A stretch of 64,000 nt of DNA. It comes from Variovorax paradoxus (GTDB taxonomy: Bacteria; Pseudomonadota; Gammaproteobacteria; Burkholderiales; Burkholderiaceae_C). Every line of letters begins with the position of its first letter. Position 1 is the first letter of the stretch. Location of the stretch: positions 372,001 through 436,000 of the forward strand of contig NZ_CP045644.1 of assembly GCF_009498455.1 (NCBI RefSeq). The letters are read 5' to 3'. Under the pieces are notes generated by a model, which was not told the origin of the DNA, ran no database searches, and saw only the letters and a program-made list of their open reading frames with translations. The translations under genes and the position numbers were made by a program. Shown here piece by piece: positions 26,570 to 34,916 of the stretch.

Positions 26570-27841
26570 TCAGTCGGCGGTCGCCGGCAGCGACGCCGCC
26601 ACCGCCGCGATGCGCGCCCGGTGGATCGCCTCGCCGATGCGCGGCCCGGTGGCGCCGGCCTGCTGCGCCTCGCGCGCCACCGCATCGGTGGCCACCGCCT
26701 GGGCCGCCGCGAGCACGGCGAGCAGGCGGGGCCGCTGCGGGTAGGCCCGGTCCTCGAAGCCGAGCCGGCCGCGCGCGTCGCATTCGCAGGCCAGCAGCGC
26801 CTCGGCAAAGCGCGCCGGCTTGCGGAAGGCGTCGCAGCGCTCGAGCAGCCGCACCAGCGGCGTGGCACCGAGCGTGGCGCTGCGGTGGATGTTGCCGTGC
26901 TCGCGCGCCACCACCTCGGCCAGTTCGCGCAGCTCCACAGGCACGCGCCAGCGTTCGCACACGGCCTGCAGCAGGTCGACGCTGCGCAGCTCGTGGTTGA
27001 TGTGGCGCGGCAGCATGTCGGCCGGCGTGGTGCCTTTGCCGAGGTCGTGCATGAGGCAGGCGAAGCGCACGGGCAGCGTGGCGCCCAGGCGCGCGCTGGT
27101 GTCGAGCACCATCATCAGGTGCACGCCGGTGTCGATCTCGGGGTGGTGCAGCGCCGGTTGCGGCACGCCCCAGAGCCGGTCGACCTCGGGCAGCAGCACG
27201 GCGAGCGCGCCGCAGTCGCGCAGCACGTCGAACATGCGCGAGGGCCGCGTTTCCATGAGGCCGCGCGCGAGCTCCTGCCACACGCGCTCGGGCACCAGCG
27301 CATCGACCTCGCCGGCCGCGACCATCTCGCGCATGAGCGCCATGGTTTCGGGCGCGACGGTGAAATCGTCGAAGCGCGCGGCAAAGCGTGCCACGCGCAG
27401 GATGCGCACCGGGTCTTCGCGGAAGGCGTCGGTCACGTGGCGCAGCACCTTGTCGCGCAGGTCGCGCTGGCCGTGGAAGGGGTCGGCCAGCGTCTCGGGG
27501 CGCGGATCGAAACTGCCGTCGTCGCCCACGTGCTCGGCGGGCAGCGCGATGGCGTTGACGGTGAGGTCGCGCCGCGCGAGGTCTTGCTCCAGCGTGACGT
27601 CGGGCGCCGCATGCACGACGAAGCCGCGGTAGCCCGGCGCGCTCTTGCGTTCGGTGCGGGCCAGCGCGTACTCCTCGCGCGTGCGCGGATGCAGAAACAC
27701 GGGGAAATCGCGCCCCACGGGCAGGTAGCCGCGCGCCACCATGGCCTCGGGCGTGGCGCCCACCACGAGCCAGTCATGGTCGGAAACCGGGCGGCCCAGC
27801 AGCCGGTCGCGCAGTGCACCGCCGACGAGAAAAATGTTCAT
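26570..27841 (-). CDS. cca: Multifunctional CCA tRNA nucleotidyltransferase
   Basis: Adds and repairs the 3' CCA end of tRNAs. In 423 residues: nucleotidyltransferase head (GGALRDRLLGR; metal aspartates in SDHDWLVVG), RRDLTVNAIA, EDPVRILRVARFAARF, and a C-terminal HD domain (MHDLGKGTTP) giving phosphatase/phosphodiesterase activity as in E. coli-type Cca. The start ATG 27841 matches the family N-terminus. It is divergent from the OmpW gene across a region with twin operators. Confidence 0.96.
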   Translation of the reverse strand: MNIFLVGGALRDRLLGRPVSDHDWLVVGATPEAMVARGYLPVGRDFPVFLHPRTREEYALARTERKSAPGYRGFVVHAAPDVTLEQDLARRDLTVNAIALPAEHVGDDGSFDPRPETLADPFHGQRDLRDKVLRHVTDAFREDPVRILRVARFAARFDDFTVAPETMALMREMVAAGEVDALVPERVWQELARGLMETRPSRMFDVLRDCGALAVLLPEVDRLWGVPQPALHHPEIDTGVHLMMVLDTSARLGATLPVRFACLMHDLGKGTTPADMLPRHINHELRSVDLLQAVCERWRVPVELRELAEVVAREHGNIHRSATLGATPLVRLLERCDAFRKPARFAEALLACECDARGRLGFEDRAYPQRPRLLAVLAAAQAVATDAVAREAQQAGATGPRIGEAIHRARIAAVAASLPATAD

Positions 27842-27876
27842 GAGTGCAGTGTAGGGATACTCGCCCTGCACAAAAA

Positions 27877-27919
27877 GAACGGTCGTTCGATAATCTTCGA
27901 GCGATGCGAACGACCGTTC
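27877..27919. promoter_or_regulatory. Twin palindromic operators around a -10 element, cca/ompW region
   Basis: Two 12-bp quasi-palindromes, GAACGGTCGTTC (27877-27888) and GAACGACCGTTC (27908-27919), are exact reverse complements with centres 31 bp (three helical turns) apart; together they form 13-bp inverted arms. A -10-like GATAAT (27889-27894) lies between them. The shape is typical of a TetR-family operator pair. The regulator is not encoded next to it. Confidence 0.6.
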
Positions 27920-28006
27920 GTAAATTCGCATCGCGCGAAGCACCGGTCGCTGGCCGGCGCCCCCGTGCGCGGGGCTGTTTTCAACACCCAAGGAGCATTC
28001 ACACCT

Positions 28007-28744
28007 ATGAAAAAACTCACAACAACAGCATCGTTGGCTTTGGCGGCATTCGGGGGCCTGGCATCGGGCAGCGCCCTGGCGCAGAACGCCGGCGACTGGG
28101 TCGTCGGCACCGGCTGGTTCCATCTGTCGCCGCAGGATTCAAGCAAGCCGCTGACCGTGACCTCGCCCGTGCACAGCGTGCTGGCCGGCTCGGGCGCGAG
28201 CGTCAGCAACTCGGACACGCTGGGCATGAACATCGCCTACTTCGTCGACAGCCACTGGGCCGTCGAAGGCGTGCTCGGCGTGCCGCCCAAGTTCAAGCTT
28301 CAGGGCACCGGCACGCTGGCGCGCGTGGGCGAGCTCGGCCAGGCCCGCCAGTGGAGCCCCACGGTGCTGGCCAAGTACTACTTCAACGAAGGCAACGACG
28401 CCTTCCGTCCGTTCGTGGGCCTGGGCGCCACCTATGTCTGGTACAGCGACGTGAAGCTCACGCCGAACCTGCAAGGCGCGCTGGCCAGCCAGTTCCACGT
28501 GCGTCCGTCGTCGGTGAACACCACGGCCAAGCTCGACAGCGCGTTCGCGCCCGTGCTCAACGCCGGCGTGGCCTACCAGTTCGACAAGCACTGGGGCGTG
28601 TCGTTCTCGGTGTCGTACATCCCGCTGAAGACCAAGGCCAAGCTCACGACGACCAGCATCACCGGCCTGCCGGTGGCGCGCAGCGAGTCGAGCCTGAAGC
28701 TGAACCCGATCGTCACCTACCTGGCGGCGACGTACCGGTTCTGA
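28007..28744 (+). CDS. ompW: OmpW-family outer-membrane protein
   Basis: A 245-residue small beta-barrel with a signal peptide (MKKLTTTASLALAAFGGLASG, cut near ALA-QN), WVVGTGWFHLSPQDSS, GMNIAYFVDSHWAVEGVLGVP, KYYFNEGNDAFRPFVGLGATY and a C-terminal aromatic residue (ATYRF), the usual barrel-insertion signal. OmpW proteins form eight-stranded channels for small hydrophobic molecules and respond to stress. AAGGAG lies 11 nt before the ATG. Strong operator-like repeats upstream suggest repression. Confidence 0.93.
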   Translation: MKKLTTTASLALAAFGGLASGSALAQNAGDWVVGTGWFHLSPQDSSKPLTVTSPVHSVLAGSGASVSNSDTLGMNIAYFVDSHWAVEGVLGVPPKFKLQGTGTLARVGELGQARQWSPTVLAKYYFNEGNDAFRPFVGLGATYVWYSDVKLTPNLQGALASQFHVRPSSVNTTAKLDSAFAPVLNAGVAYQFDKHWGVSFSVSYIPLKTKAKLTTTSITGLPVARSESSLKLNPIVTYLAATYRF

Positions 28745-28764
28745 TGAAGTCCGGCGAGCCCCGA

Positions 28765-28784
28765 TCGCGCGCTCAATCGCGCGA
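28765..28784. terminator. GC hairpin between ompW and the GST gene
   Basis: TCGCGCG, 6-nt loop CTCAAT, CGCGCGA. No T-run; a possible weak bidirectional terminator. Confidence 0.25.
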
Positions 28785-29459
28785 GGTGCGGTAAGGCTCG
28801 TCGAAGGCCACGAAGGTCTTCTCGGCCAGGGCGCCCGCGATCCATGCGGCGACGCCCGGCAAGGCCGCCACGCGCGCGATGTACGCGTCAATGGCCGGCG
28901 GCACCGGCAGGCCGTAGCCGCGGATGCGCATGCCCACCGGCGCGAAGAAGGCGTCGGCGATGGTGAAGGCCCCGAACAGCATCGGGCCGCCGTGCGTCTC
29001 GAGCAGCTCGGTCCACATCTGCACGATGCGGTCGAGGTCTTCCTGCACGCCGGGCTGCTCGGCCAACAGCCGCGCGCCCACCTCGGGCAGCGAGGCCTCG
29101 ATGTTCATCGGGCAATTGCCGCGCAGGTGCGTGAAACCCGAATGCATTTCGGCGCAGATGCTGCGCGCACGGGCCCGCTCGGCCACGCCCTGGGGCCACA
29201 GCTGCTTCTCGGGAAAGCGCTCGGCCAGGTACTCGGCGATGGCGAGGGTGTCCCAGATGGCGAGGTCGCCGTCGACCAGCACCGGCACCTTGGCGACGGG
29301 GTTGATGGCGCCGATCACGTGCTTGAACTGCGAGGTGGCGTCGAACGAGTCGAAACGCACCATCACCTCTTCGAAGGGAATGCCGGCTTGGGTCATGAGC
29401 ACCCAGGGGCGCATGGACCACGACGAGTAATTCTTGTTGCCGATGTAGAGCTTGGACAT
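28773..29459 (-). CDS. Glutathione S-transferase family protein
   Basis: A 228-residue cytosolic GST. The N-terminal thioredoxin-like domain has NYSSWSMRPWVLM (catalytic Ser region) and VPVLVDGDLAIWDTLAIAEYL (cis-Pro and glutathione-binding segment); an all-helical C-terminal domain ends VAFDEPYRTSRD. It belongs to the YfcF/zeta-like bacterial group by pattern. Substrate unknown. It is convergent with ompW; a GC-rich hairpin (28765-28784) sits between them. Confidence 0.92.
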   Translation of the reverse strand: MSKLYIGNKNYSSWSMRPWVLMTQAGIPFEEVMVRFDSFDATSQFKHVIGAINPVAKVPVLVDGDLAIWDTLAIAEYLAERFPEKQLWPQGVAERARARSICAEMHSGFTHLRGNCPMNIEASLPEVGARLLAEQPGVQEDLDRIVQMWTELLETHGGPMLFGAFTIADAFFAPVGMRIRGYGLPVPPAIDAYIARVAALPGVAAWIAGALAEKTFVAFDEPYRTSRD

Positions 29460-29568
29460 CTGTCAGGGTCTCCGGGTCAGTGCGGGAATGCGGGGCAAAG
29501 CCGTCGATGCTAGCCGGGCGGCGCGCTGCGATTGATGCCGAAGGCGGCGCGAATTGATGCGAGCCGCT

Positions 29569-30129
29569 TCAGCGTTCGTCGTCACGGCGCGATTCGGGCG
29601 GCACGATCACGCGCGGGCTGGCGCCGTTCGCATTCGATGGCTTCACGACGCGCTCGATGAGGGTCACGAGACGCGGCACCAGCGACAGCACCGCGAGCGC
29701 CAGCAGTGCGCTGAGCACGGCCGTGACCTCGCGGCCGAGCCCGCAGGCCATGCCGATCGCGGCCGTCATCCAGAGCCCGGCGGCGGTGGTGAGGCCCTGC
29801 ACGTGCGATTCGTCCTTGCCCTGCTTGAGGATGGTCCCGGCGCACAGGAAACCGACGCCGGCCACCAGCCCCTGGATCACACGGCTCATGTCGGCCGGCA
29901 CGATGCCGGTCTGCTGCGGGATCAGCACGAACAGCGCCGAGCCGATGGCCACCAGCATGTGGGTGCGCACGCCGGCCGCCTTGCCCTGCTGCTCGCGCTC
30001 GAAGCCCAGAAAGAAGCCCAGCACGGCTGCGAGCAACAGTCGCACCGCGATGCGCGTGAGCTGCGCGACGTCGCCCACGTCCGAAAACTCGGACGCGACG
30101 GTGTCGAGCACCTCATCGCGCCAGGTCAT
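29569..30129 (-). CDS. MgtC/SapB-family inner-membrane protein
   Basis: A 186-residue membrane protein with five hydrophobic segments. The family motifs LGFEREQQGKAAGVRTHMLVAIGSALF and GVGFLCAGTILKQG, then GLTTAAGLWMTAAIGMACG, are clear. It lacks the long C-terminal ACT-like domain of Salmonella MgtC. The family is linked to Mg2+ limitation and to regulation of ATP synthase and membrane potential. It starts 1 bp after the stop of the lytic transglycosylase gene, so they form an operon. Confidence 0.92.
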   Translation of the reverse strand: MTWRDEVLDTVASEFSDVGDVAQLTRIAVRLLLAAVLGFFLGFEREQQGKAAGVRTHMLVAIGSALFVLIPQQTGIVPADMSRVIQGLVAGVGFLCAGTILKQGKDESHVQGLTTAAGLWMTAAIGMACGLGREVTAVLSALLALAVLSLVPRLVTLIERVVKPSNANGASPRVIVPPESRRDDER

Positions 30130-30130
30130 C

Positions 30131-32161
30131 TCAGGGCAGGTCCTTGTTGGGCTCGGGCTCGGCGGCGTTGCGCGGCCCCACGCGGCCCAGGCGCTCTTTC
30201 AGCGACTGCGGCTTGCCGCTGATGATCGCGGCGTAGTGGGTGGTGTTGGCCAGCACCTTCTTCACGTAGTCGCGCGTCTCGTTGAAGGGCACGTTTTCGG
30301 CCCAGATGGCCGCGTCGATCACCGGGCCGTTGCGCCAGTTGCGCGGGCGGCCGGGACCGGCGTTGTAGGCCGCGGCGGCCAGCGCCATCGAACCGTCGAA
30401 GTCGTCGAGCGCGAGCTTCAGGTAGTTGGTGCCGATGGTGATGTTGGTCTCGCGGTCGTTGATCTGGCCGGGCGTGAAGTCGGTCATGCCGATCTTGCGG
30501 GCGGTCCAGCGCGCGGTGGCGGGCATGACCTGCATGAGGCCCGAAGCGCCGACGCCCGAGCGCGCGTCCATGATGAAGCGGCTTTCCTGGCGGATCAGGC
30601 CGTACACGTAGGCCGGGTCGAGGCCGATGTCCTGGCTCTTGCGCAGCACCGTGTCGTGGAAGGGCATGGGGAAGCGCTGCTCGACATCGATCACGCCCTT
30701 GGTGCGCTCGCTGGTGTTGATGCAGCGGTCCCACACCTCGCGCTGGCAGGCCAGGTCGGCGGCGGCCAGCAGGGCGCGGTCGTCCATGCCGCCCTTCTCG
30801 TGCAGGTTGGTGGCGTAGTTCCACTCGCGCGTGCCTTCGGAGCGCAGGCCCATGCCGATGGCGTACAGGCCGCGTTGCAACCCGGGGTTGGTGCGCGCGG
30901 CGTTCTTTTCTTCGGGCGTGAGCGGCGCGGGGCGCGTGGCCGCCACGACGCGCTGGCCCAGCTCTTCGAGCGCCAGCATTTCGTAGAAGCCGCGCGTGCC
31001 GGCGATGCTGGTGTACAGCTCGCGGGCCTGCGCGCGGCGCTCGTCGCCGCCCGCGGCGCTGAGCGCGCGGGCCTTCCAGTAGACCCAGGTGGGGTCTTGC
31101 TGGGCGGCGTCGCTCATGGCGTTGATGGCGGGCGCGACGTCTTTCCACTGGCTGGCGCGCAGTGCGGCGCGCACACGCCAGCCGAGCATGTCGTCGGACA
31201 GGTCGCTGTTCTTGGTGACATTGCCGAAGTAGCTCACGGCCATCGGCGAGAGCTTGTTCGCGGCCGCGCGGCCGATGGTGCCCCAGACCCAATTGCGCTC
31301 CTCGGCGGAAAGCATCGGGCTCCACTTGCTGTCGAGCTGCGCGGCGCCCTGGTCGGGGTCTGCGACCGCGATCTTGATGAGCGCGAGCACCACGAGTTCC
31401 TTGCGCGACTTGGCGGCCACGAAGGCGCGGCCGGTGAGGAACTTGGCGGCGCTGGCGTTGACCTCTTCGAACAGCGGCAGCGCGTCAGGCGCGGCGATGG
31501 TGACGGCGCCGCGCGCGGCCGCGGGCCGGTTGGCCTCGATGGCCAGGCGCGCCTTCTTCCAGGCGTCGTTGGTCGTCATGAGGCGGGCCGCGACCATGCG
31601 GTCGACGGCGGTGAGGCAGCCGTCGTCGCTGTCCTTTTGCGCGAACCAGTTGCGGCGTACTTCGTCGGCCTGTGCCTGCGTGGCCGTGCCGGTGCGCAGC
31701 GTGTCGACCAGCACCGCGTAGCAACGCACCTGGGCGTCGTCGCCCATGCGGAAGCCGGCGATGTTGGCGGCAAAGCCGTCCCAGTCGCGACGCTGGCCGA
31801 GCAGCAGCAGCCAGTCGTTGCGCAGGCGGTCTTCCTGGTAGGTGTTGGGGTAGCGGGCGTAGAAGTCCTGCACCTCGTTGGGCGCGGCTTCCTGCAGGCG
31901 GGCCTTGAGCTCCCAGTAGGCGGCCCAGGGTTCGAGTGCGTGGCCGCGGGCCTGCGGCAGCAGGGCCGTGAGGCGGGCCTTGTCGCCGCGCTGGAAGGCC
32001 TGCTTCATCTGGACCAGCACGTCGTCGTTGGTGTTGTTCTGCGCGGCGGCGGGCTGTTGCGACAGCAGCGCGGCGAGTGCAAGAACGGCGAAAAAAATCA
32101 GGGCGGGCGCGCCGCGACGCGGATGAGCGCGCGCGGATGCCAAAATGCTTGGGAACTGCAT
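30131..32161 (-). CDS. slt: Soluble lytic murein transglycosylase (Slt70-like, family 1A)
   Basis: Cleaves peptidoglycan glycan strands in the periplasm with formation of 1,6-anhydro-muropeptides. The 676 residues comprise a signal peptide ending near AAA-QN, a long alpha-superhelical U/L domain, and a C-terminal SLT domain with the catalytic Glu in YGLIRQESRFIMDARS, then GLMQVMPATA and AAAAYNAGPGRPRNW. It is divergent from the folate gene with only 9 bp between start codons, so the promoters must lie in each other's 5' ends. Confidence 0.96.
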   Translation of the reverse strand: MQFPSILASARAHPRRGAPALIFFAVLALAALLSQQPAAAQNNTNDDVLVQMKQAFQRGDKARLTALLPQARGHALEPWAAYWELKARLQEAAPNEVQDFYARYPNTYQEDRLRNDWLLLLGQRRDWDGFAANIAGFRMGDDAQVRCYAVLVDTLRTGTATQAQADEVRRNWFAQKDSDDGCLTAVDRMVAARLMTTNDAWKKARLAIEANRPAAARGAVTIAAPDALPLFEEVNASAAKFLTGRAFVAAKSRKELVVLALIKIAVADPDQGAAQLDSKWSPMLSAEERNWVWGTIGRAAANKLSPMAVSYFGNVTKNSDLSDDMLGWRVRAALRASQWKDVAPAINAMSDAAQQDPTWVYWKARALSAAGGDERRAQARELYTSIAGTRGFYEMLALEELGQRVVAATRPAPLTPEEKNAARTNPGLQRGLYAIGMGLRSEGTREWNYATNLHEKGGMDDRALLAAADLACQREVWDRCINTSERTKGVIDVEQRFPMPFHDTVLRKSQDIGLDPAYVYGLIRQESRFIMDARSGVGASGLMQVMPATARWTARKIGMTDFTPGQINDRETNITIGTNYLKLALDDFDGSMALAAAAYNAGPGRPRNWRNGPVIDAAIWAENVPFNETRDYVKKVLANTTHYAAIISGKPQSLKERLGRVGPRNAAEPEPNKDLP

Positions 32162-32170
32162 CGGGGGATT

Positions 32171-32788
32171 ATGGACAAGTCAAAGGATGCCGACACCTCG
32201 GCCACGGCGAGTTTTCTGAAGGGTCAACTGCGAAAGGCGCTCATCGAGCAACGGCTGGGCATGCCCGACCGCCTCGCGCGGGCCGACCTGTTGCAGCGGG
32301 TGATGCGGATCTGGCTGGTCGGCCGGCCCGACACCGTGATCGGCGCCTACTGGCCGATCAAGGGCGAGTTCGACCCCCTACCCGCCCTGCACCGCTGGAA
32401 GGAAGACGGCGAGCTCATGGAAGAAACGCAGCGCCGCCGCATCGGACTGCCGGTGATCGACAAAGTCCACAAGACGCTCACCTTCCATGCCTGGTACCCG
32501 GGCTGCCAGATGGAAGAAGACGCCTACGGCATTCCCAAGCCCAAGGACACCGAGCTGATCGTGCCGACCCTGCTGTTCGTGCCCTGCGTGGGCTACAGCG
32601 CCGGCGGCTACCGGCTGGGCTACGGCGGCGGTTTCTACGACCGCACGCTGGCGGCGCTCGAGCCCCGACCGTTCACCGTGGGGCTGGGCTTCACGAACGG
32701 CTTTCTGGACGACTTCGAGCCCGAGGCGCACGACCTGCCCCTGGACGCGATCCTCAACGACAACGGCGTCGTCTGGCCGACGTCCTGA
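32171..32788 (+). CDS. 5-formyltetrahydrofolate cyclo-ligase
   Basis: Converts 5-formyl-THF to 5,10-methenyl-THF using ATP. The 205 residues carry the nucleotide/folate motif GYRLGYGGGFYDRTLAAL and the N-terminal LRKALIEQR. A GGGGGA motif precedes ATG 32171; the long open frame upstream is antisense to slt and is not coding. It is convergent with the LysR gene, 6 bp downstream. Confidence 0.93.
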   Translation: MDKSKDADTSATASFLKGQLRKALIEQRLGMPDRLARADLLQRVMRIWLVGRPDTVIGAYWPIKGEFDPLPALHRWKEDGELMEETQRRRIGLPVIDKVHKTLTFHAWYPGCQMEEDAYGIPKPKDTELIVPTLLFVPCVGYSAGGYRLGYGGGFYDRTLAALEPRPFTVGLGFTNGFLDDFEPEAHDLPLDAILNDNGVVWPTS

Positions 32789-32794
32789 GCCGGT

Positions 32795-33778
32795 TCAGTC
32801 GAGGTTGTCGACCGTGTCCGGGTCGGGCACCTCGCCCACCGTTTCACGCGTGGTGGCGGCCTGCGCTTCCAGCCAGTCGGAAAAGGCCTTGATCTCCGGC
32901 CGCAGCGCATTGCGCGGCCCTGAAATGAGCCAGTAGGCCATCGGCGAATCGAGGCGGTGCTGCGGCAGCACCTCGATCAGGTCGCCATTGGCCAGGCTCT
33001 CGGCCACCAGCGAGTTGCGCGCCAGCACCACGCCCTGGCCGGTGAGCGCGGCCTGCACCATCTGGTAGGCATAGTTGAAATAGAGCCAGCGCTTGGGCTG
33101 CGCGCGCTCCATGCCGTTCACCTCGAACCAGCGCCGCCACGTGAGCCATTCGAGGTGCGTGCGGTGCGCGTCGCCGGCCTCGATGAGCGTGAAGCGCGCA
33201 ATGTCGGCCGGCGTCTTGATCGGCGGGTTGCTCTTGATGAGCCACGGGCTCGCCACCGGCGTCAGGTTTTCGCCGAACAGGCGCACGGCGCCGGCGGGCA
33301 TGGCCTCGGGCGGGCCGTAGCGCAGCGCGATGTCGACGTCGGCCACGTCGAGGTCGACCGCGATGTCGCTGGCGTCGATGCGGATGTCGATCTCGGGGTT
33401 GTCGCGCTGAAAAGCCTCGAGCCGCGGAATCAGCCACATCGAGGCGAACGAGGCAAAGGTGGTGAGCGCCACGCTCTTGCGGCCCGCGCTCTGGCGGATC
33501 TGCCGCACGGCCATGTCGATGCGCGGCAGCGCCTGCTGCACCGACAGCAGAAGCTGCGCTCCGGCGCTGGTCAGCTCGACCGCCCGCGTGTGGCGCAAAA
33601 ACAGCGACACGCCCACCTCTTCTTCGAGCGACTGGATCTGCCGGCTCACGGCCGACTGGGTGAGCGCCATTTCCTCGGCCGCGGCGCGGAAATTGAGGTG
33701 CCGCGCGACCGCCTCGAAGGCCCGCAGGTGCCCCGCGGAAATCGGGCGGGAGCGCAGGTGGGTTTGCGAATGTTGCAT
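32795..33778 (-). CDS. LysR-family regulator (GcvA-like), divergent from a DUF2917 gene
   Basis: A 327-residue LTTR: HTH LNFRAAAEEMALTQSAVSRQIQSLEEEVG and a GcvA-type effector domain (SVALTTFASFASMWLIPRL). The C-terminus carries an extra acidic tail. Divergence from the DUF2917 gene, with a perfect inverted repeat between them, suggests that it regulates that gene and itself. Confidence 0.92.
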   Translation of the reverse strand: MQHSQTHLRSRPISAGHLRAFEAVARHLNFRAAAEEMALTQSAVSRQIQSLEEEVGVSLFLRHTRAVELTSAGAQLLLSVQQALPRIDMAVRQIRQSAGRKSVALTTFASFASMWLIPRLEAFQRDNPEIDIRIDASDIAVDLDVADVDIALRYGPPEAMPAGAVRLFGENLTPVASPWLIKSNPPIKTPADIARFTLIEAGDAHRTHLEWLTWRRWFEVNGMERAQPKRWLYFNYAYQMVQAALTGQGVVLARNSLVAESLANGDLIEVLPQHRLDSPMAYWLISGPRNALRPEIKAFSDWLEAQAATTRETVGEVPDPDTVDNLD

Positions 33779-33816
33779 GGGTATGACTTTGGTGTGCGTC
33801 CCGGCGGCCAGTCGAT

Positions 33817-33835
33817 TGATGCGGGAATCGCATCA
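33817..33835. promoter_or_regulatory. Inverted repeat between LysR and DUF2917 genes
   Basis: TGATGCG-GGAAT-CGCATCA, perfect 7-bp arms, 39 bp upstream of the LysR start. It has the dyad form expected for an LTTR autoregulatory box. Confidence 0.5.
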
Positions 33836-33951
33836 GTAGGCTACCTCGTTTTCATTGGACCTCCAAGGCCGCAAAAACGATCATTCATTCCCGAACTGCG
33901 CCAACCTCTCTGTCTGTCAATGCGCTTCGGACCAGCTTAGGAGTCCACACC

Positions 33952-34269
33952 ATGTCCACCGCCGTCTGCACCAACGAATCGCTCGCTTCCCTGTCCCGTT
34001 CCACCCGCACCGCGGCCATTCCGCCGGCCGTGCGCCGTGGCGCCTGGCAGATCGCGCCCGGCGAGGCGATGAGCCTGAAGGCGCGGTCGGCGAGCGTGCT
34101 GCGCGTCAAGCAAGGCCGCGTGTGGGTCACGCCCGACGCCACGGCCCGCGGCCCCAGCGAAGACATCGTGCTGGCCCCGGGCGAGTCGCTCACGGTGGCT
34201 GCCGGCCAGCGCATCGTGATGGAAGCCTGGGATGGCTACGGTGCCACCTACGTGTGGGACCCGGTCTGA
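33952..34269 (+). CDS. DUF2917-family small protein
   Basis: A 105-residue predicted cytoplasmic cupin-like beta protein (SVLRVKQGRVWVTPDATARGPSEDIVLAPGESLTVAAGQR, then VMEAWD). TTAGGAG lies 9 nt before the ATG. No function is known for the family. A strong terminator follows 41 bp after the stop, so it is transcribed alone. A second protein of the same type is encoded at 38082-38420. Confidence 0.8.
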   Translation: MSTAVCTNESLASLSRSTRTAAIPPAVRRGAWQIAPGEAMSLKARSASVLRVKQGRVWVTPDATARGPSEDIVLAPGESLTVAAGQRIVMEAWDGYGATYVWDPV

Positions 34270-34310
34270 CCGGCCGCCCGCGCGACCGGCAGCTCCCGCA
34301 CTCCTGATCC

Positions 34311-34337
34311 AAGGCGGCTTCGGCCGCCTTTTTCTTT
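34311..34337 (+). terminator. Rho-independent terminator after the DUF2917 gene
   Basis: AAGGCGGC, TTCG tetraloop, GCCGCCTT, then TTTCTTT. An 8-bp stem closed by the stable UUCG loop and followed by a T-tract; the clearest terminator in the window. Confidence 0.9.
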
Positions 34338-34358
34338 GCCCGGCGTTGTCGTGCGCCG

Positions 34359-34382
34359 CAGCAGCAGCAGCAGCAGCAGCAG
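34359..34382. repeat. (CAG)8 trinucleotide repeat
   Basis: Eight perfect CAG units between the terminator and the 3' end of the BLUF gene, 8 bp beyond its stop. It lies outside coding sequence, so length change would not shift a frame. Confidence 0.9.
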
Positions 34383-34390
34383 CGCCGGGC

Positions 34391-34825
34391 TCAGCTGCTG
34401 ATGTCGAAACTCGCGCGCAACGCCAGGAAGTACGCCAGCGCGGCCTCGCCGCGCAAGGCCTGCAGGGCCGAGATCGGGTCGGGCCCCTCGCACTCGGCCA
34501 GCCCCATGGCAAAGCCCGTGTAGCGCCGGGCGGCCAACGGCCCGTCGTGGACCACCACGAGGTCCGCATGCCGGGGATCGCGCTGCAGCCGCGCCATCAG
34601 GCCTTGCGCCGCCTCGTGCGGCCCCTCGAAATGCTGGCAGAAGAATTGGCCGTCGAACACCAGAAGGCCGGAGATGCCGTCCACGGCATTGCGGGCGCGG
34701 GCCTGGGTGACGATGGCGCCCACGGTGGCGGGCGGCAGGTCCTGCGTGAGCAGGCTGCAGTAAAGGAATTCGTGCAGTTTTTCCGGTTCTGCGGGATTGG
34801 ATGCGGGTGATTGTTCTTGTGTCAT
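34391..34825 (-). CDS. BLUF-domain blue-light photoreceptor (single-domain)
   Basis: A 144-residue protein consisting of one BLUF domain that binds FAD. The photocycle residues line up with AppA: Y22 (FLYCSLL), N46 (ARARN, before GISGLLVFDG) and Q64 (FFCQHFEGP); the later Met of the family is present (GFAMGL) with Phe where AppA has Trp104. There is no output domain, so it must signal by protein contact. It is divergent from the FNR-like regulator with 91 bp between them, which makes that regulator the obvious candidate partner or target. Confidence 0.92.
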   Translation of the reverse strand: MTQEQSPASNPAEPEKLHEFLYCSLLTQDLPPATVGAIVTQARARNAVDGISGLLVFDGQFFCQHFEGPHEAAQGLMARLQRDPRHADLVVVHDGPLAARRYTGFAMGLAECEGPDPISALQALRGEAALAYFLALRASFDISS

Positions 34826-34905
34826 TCGGTGCGGAAGGGTAAACGCTTCCGAGTCTAGGGAGCTGCCCGGCGTCCCGATATGTAAAAAGACACAGCGCCG
34901 CGGCC

Positions 34906-34911
34906 TATAGT
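34906..34911 (+). promoter_or_regulatory. -10 element almost touching the start of the FNR-like gene
   Basis: TATAGT lies 5 bp before the GTG start. The predicted transcription start (34917-34918) coincides with the start codon, so the mRNA may be leaderless. No Shine-Dalgarno is present. The -35 match is poor, so activation may be needed. Confidence 0.45.
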
Positions 34912-34916
34912 GCGGC

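Noticed and set aside
29657..32170. Long + strand frame leading into the formyl-THF cyclo-ligase gene
   Set aside because: Antisense to mgtC and slt, of shadow composition; the real protein starts at 32171 with a ribosome-binding site.
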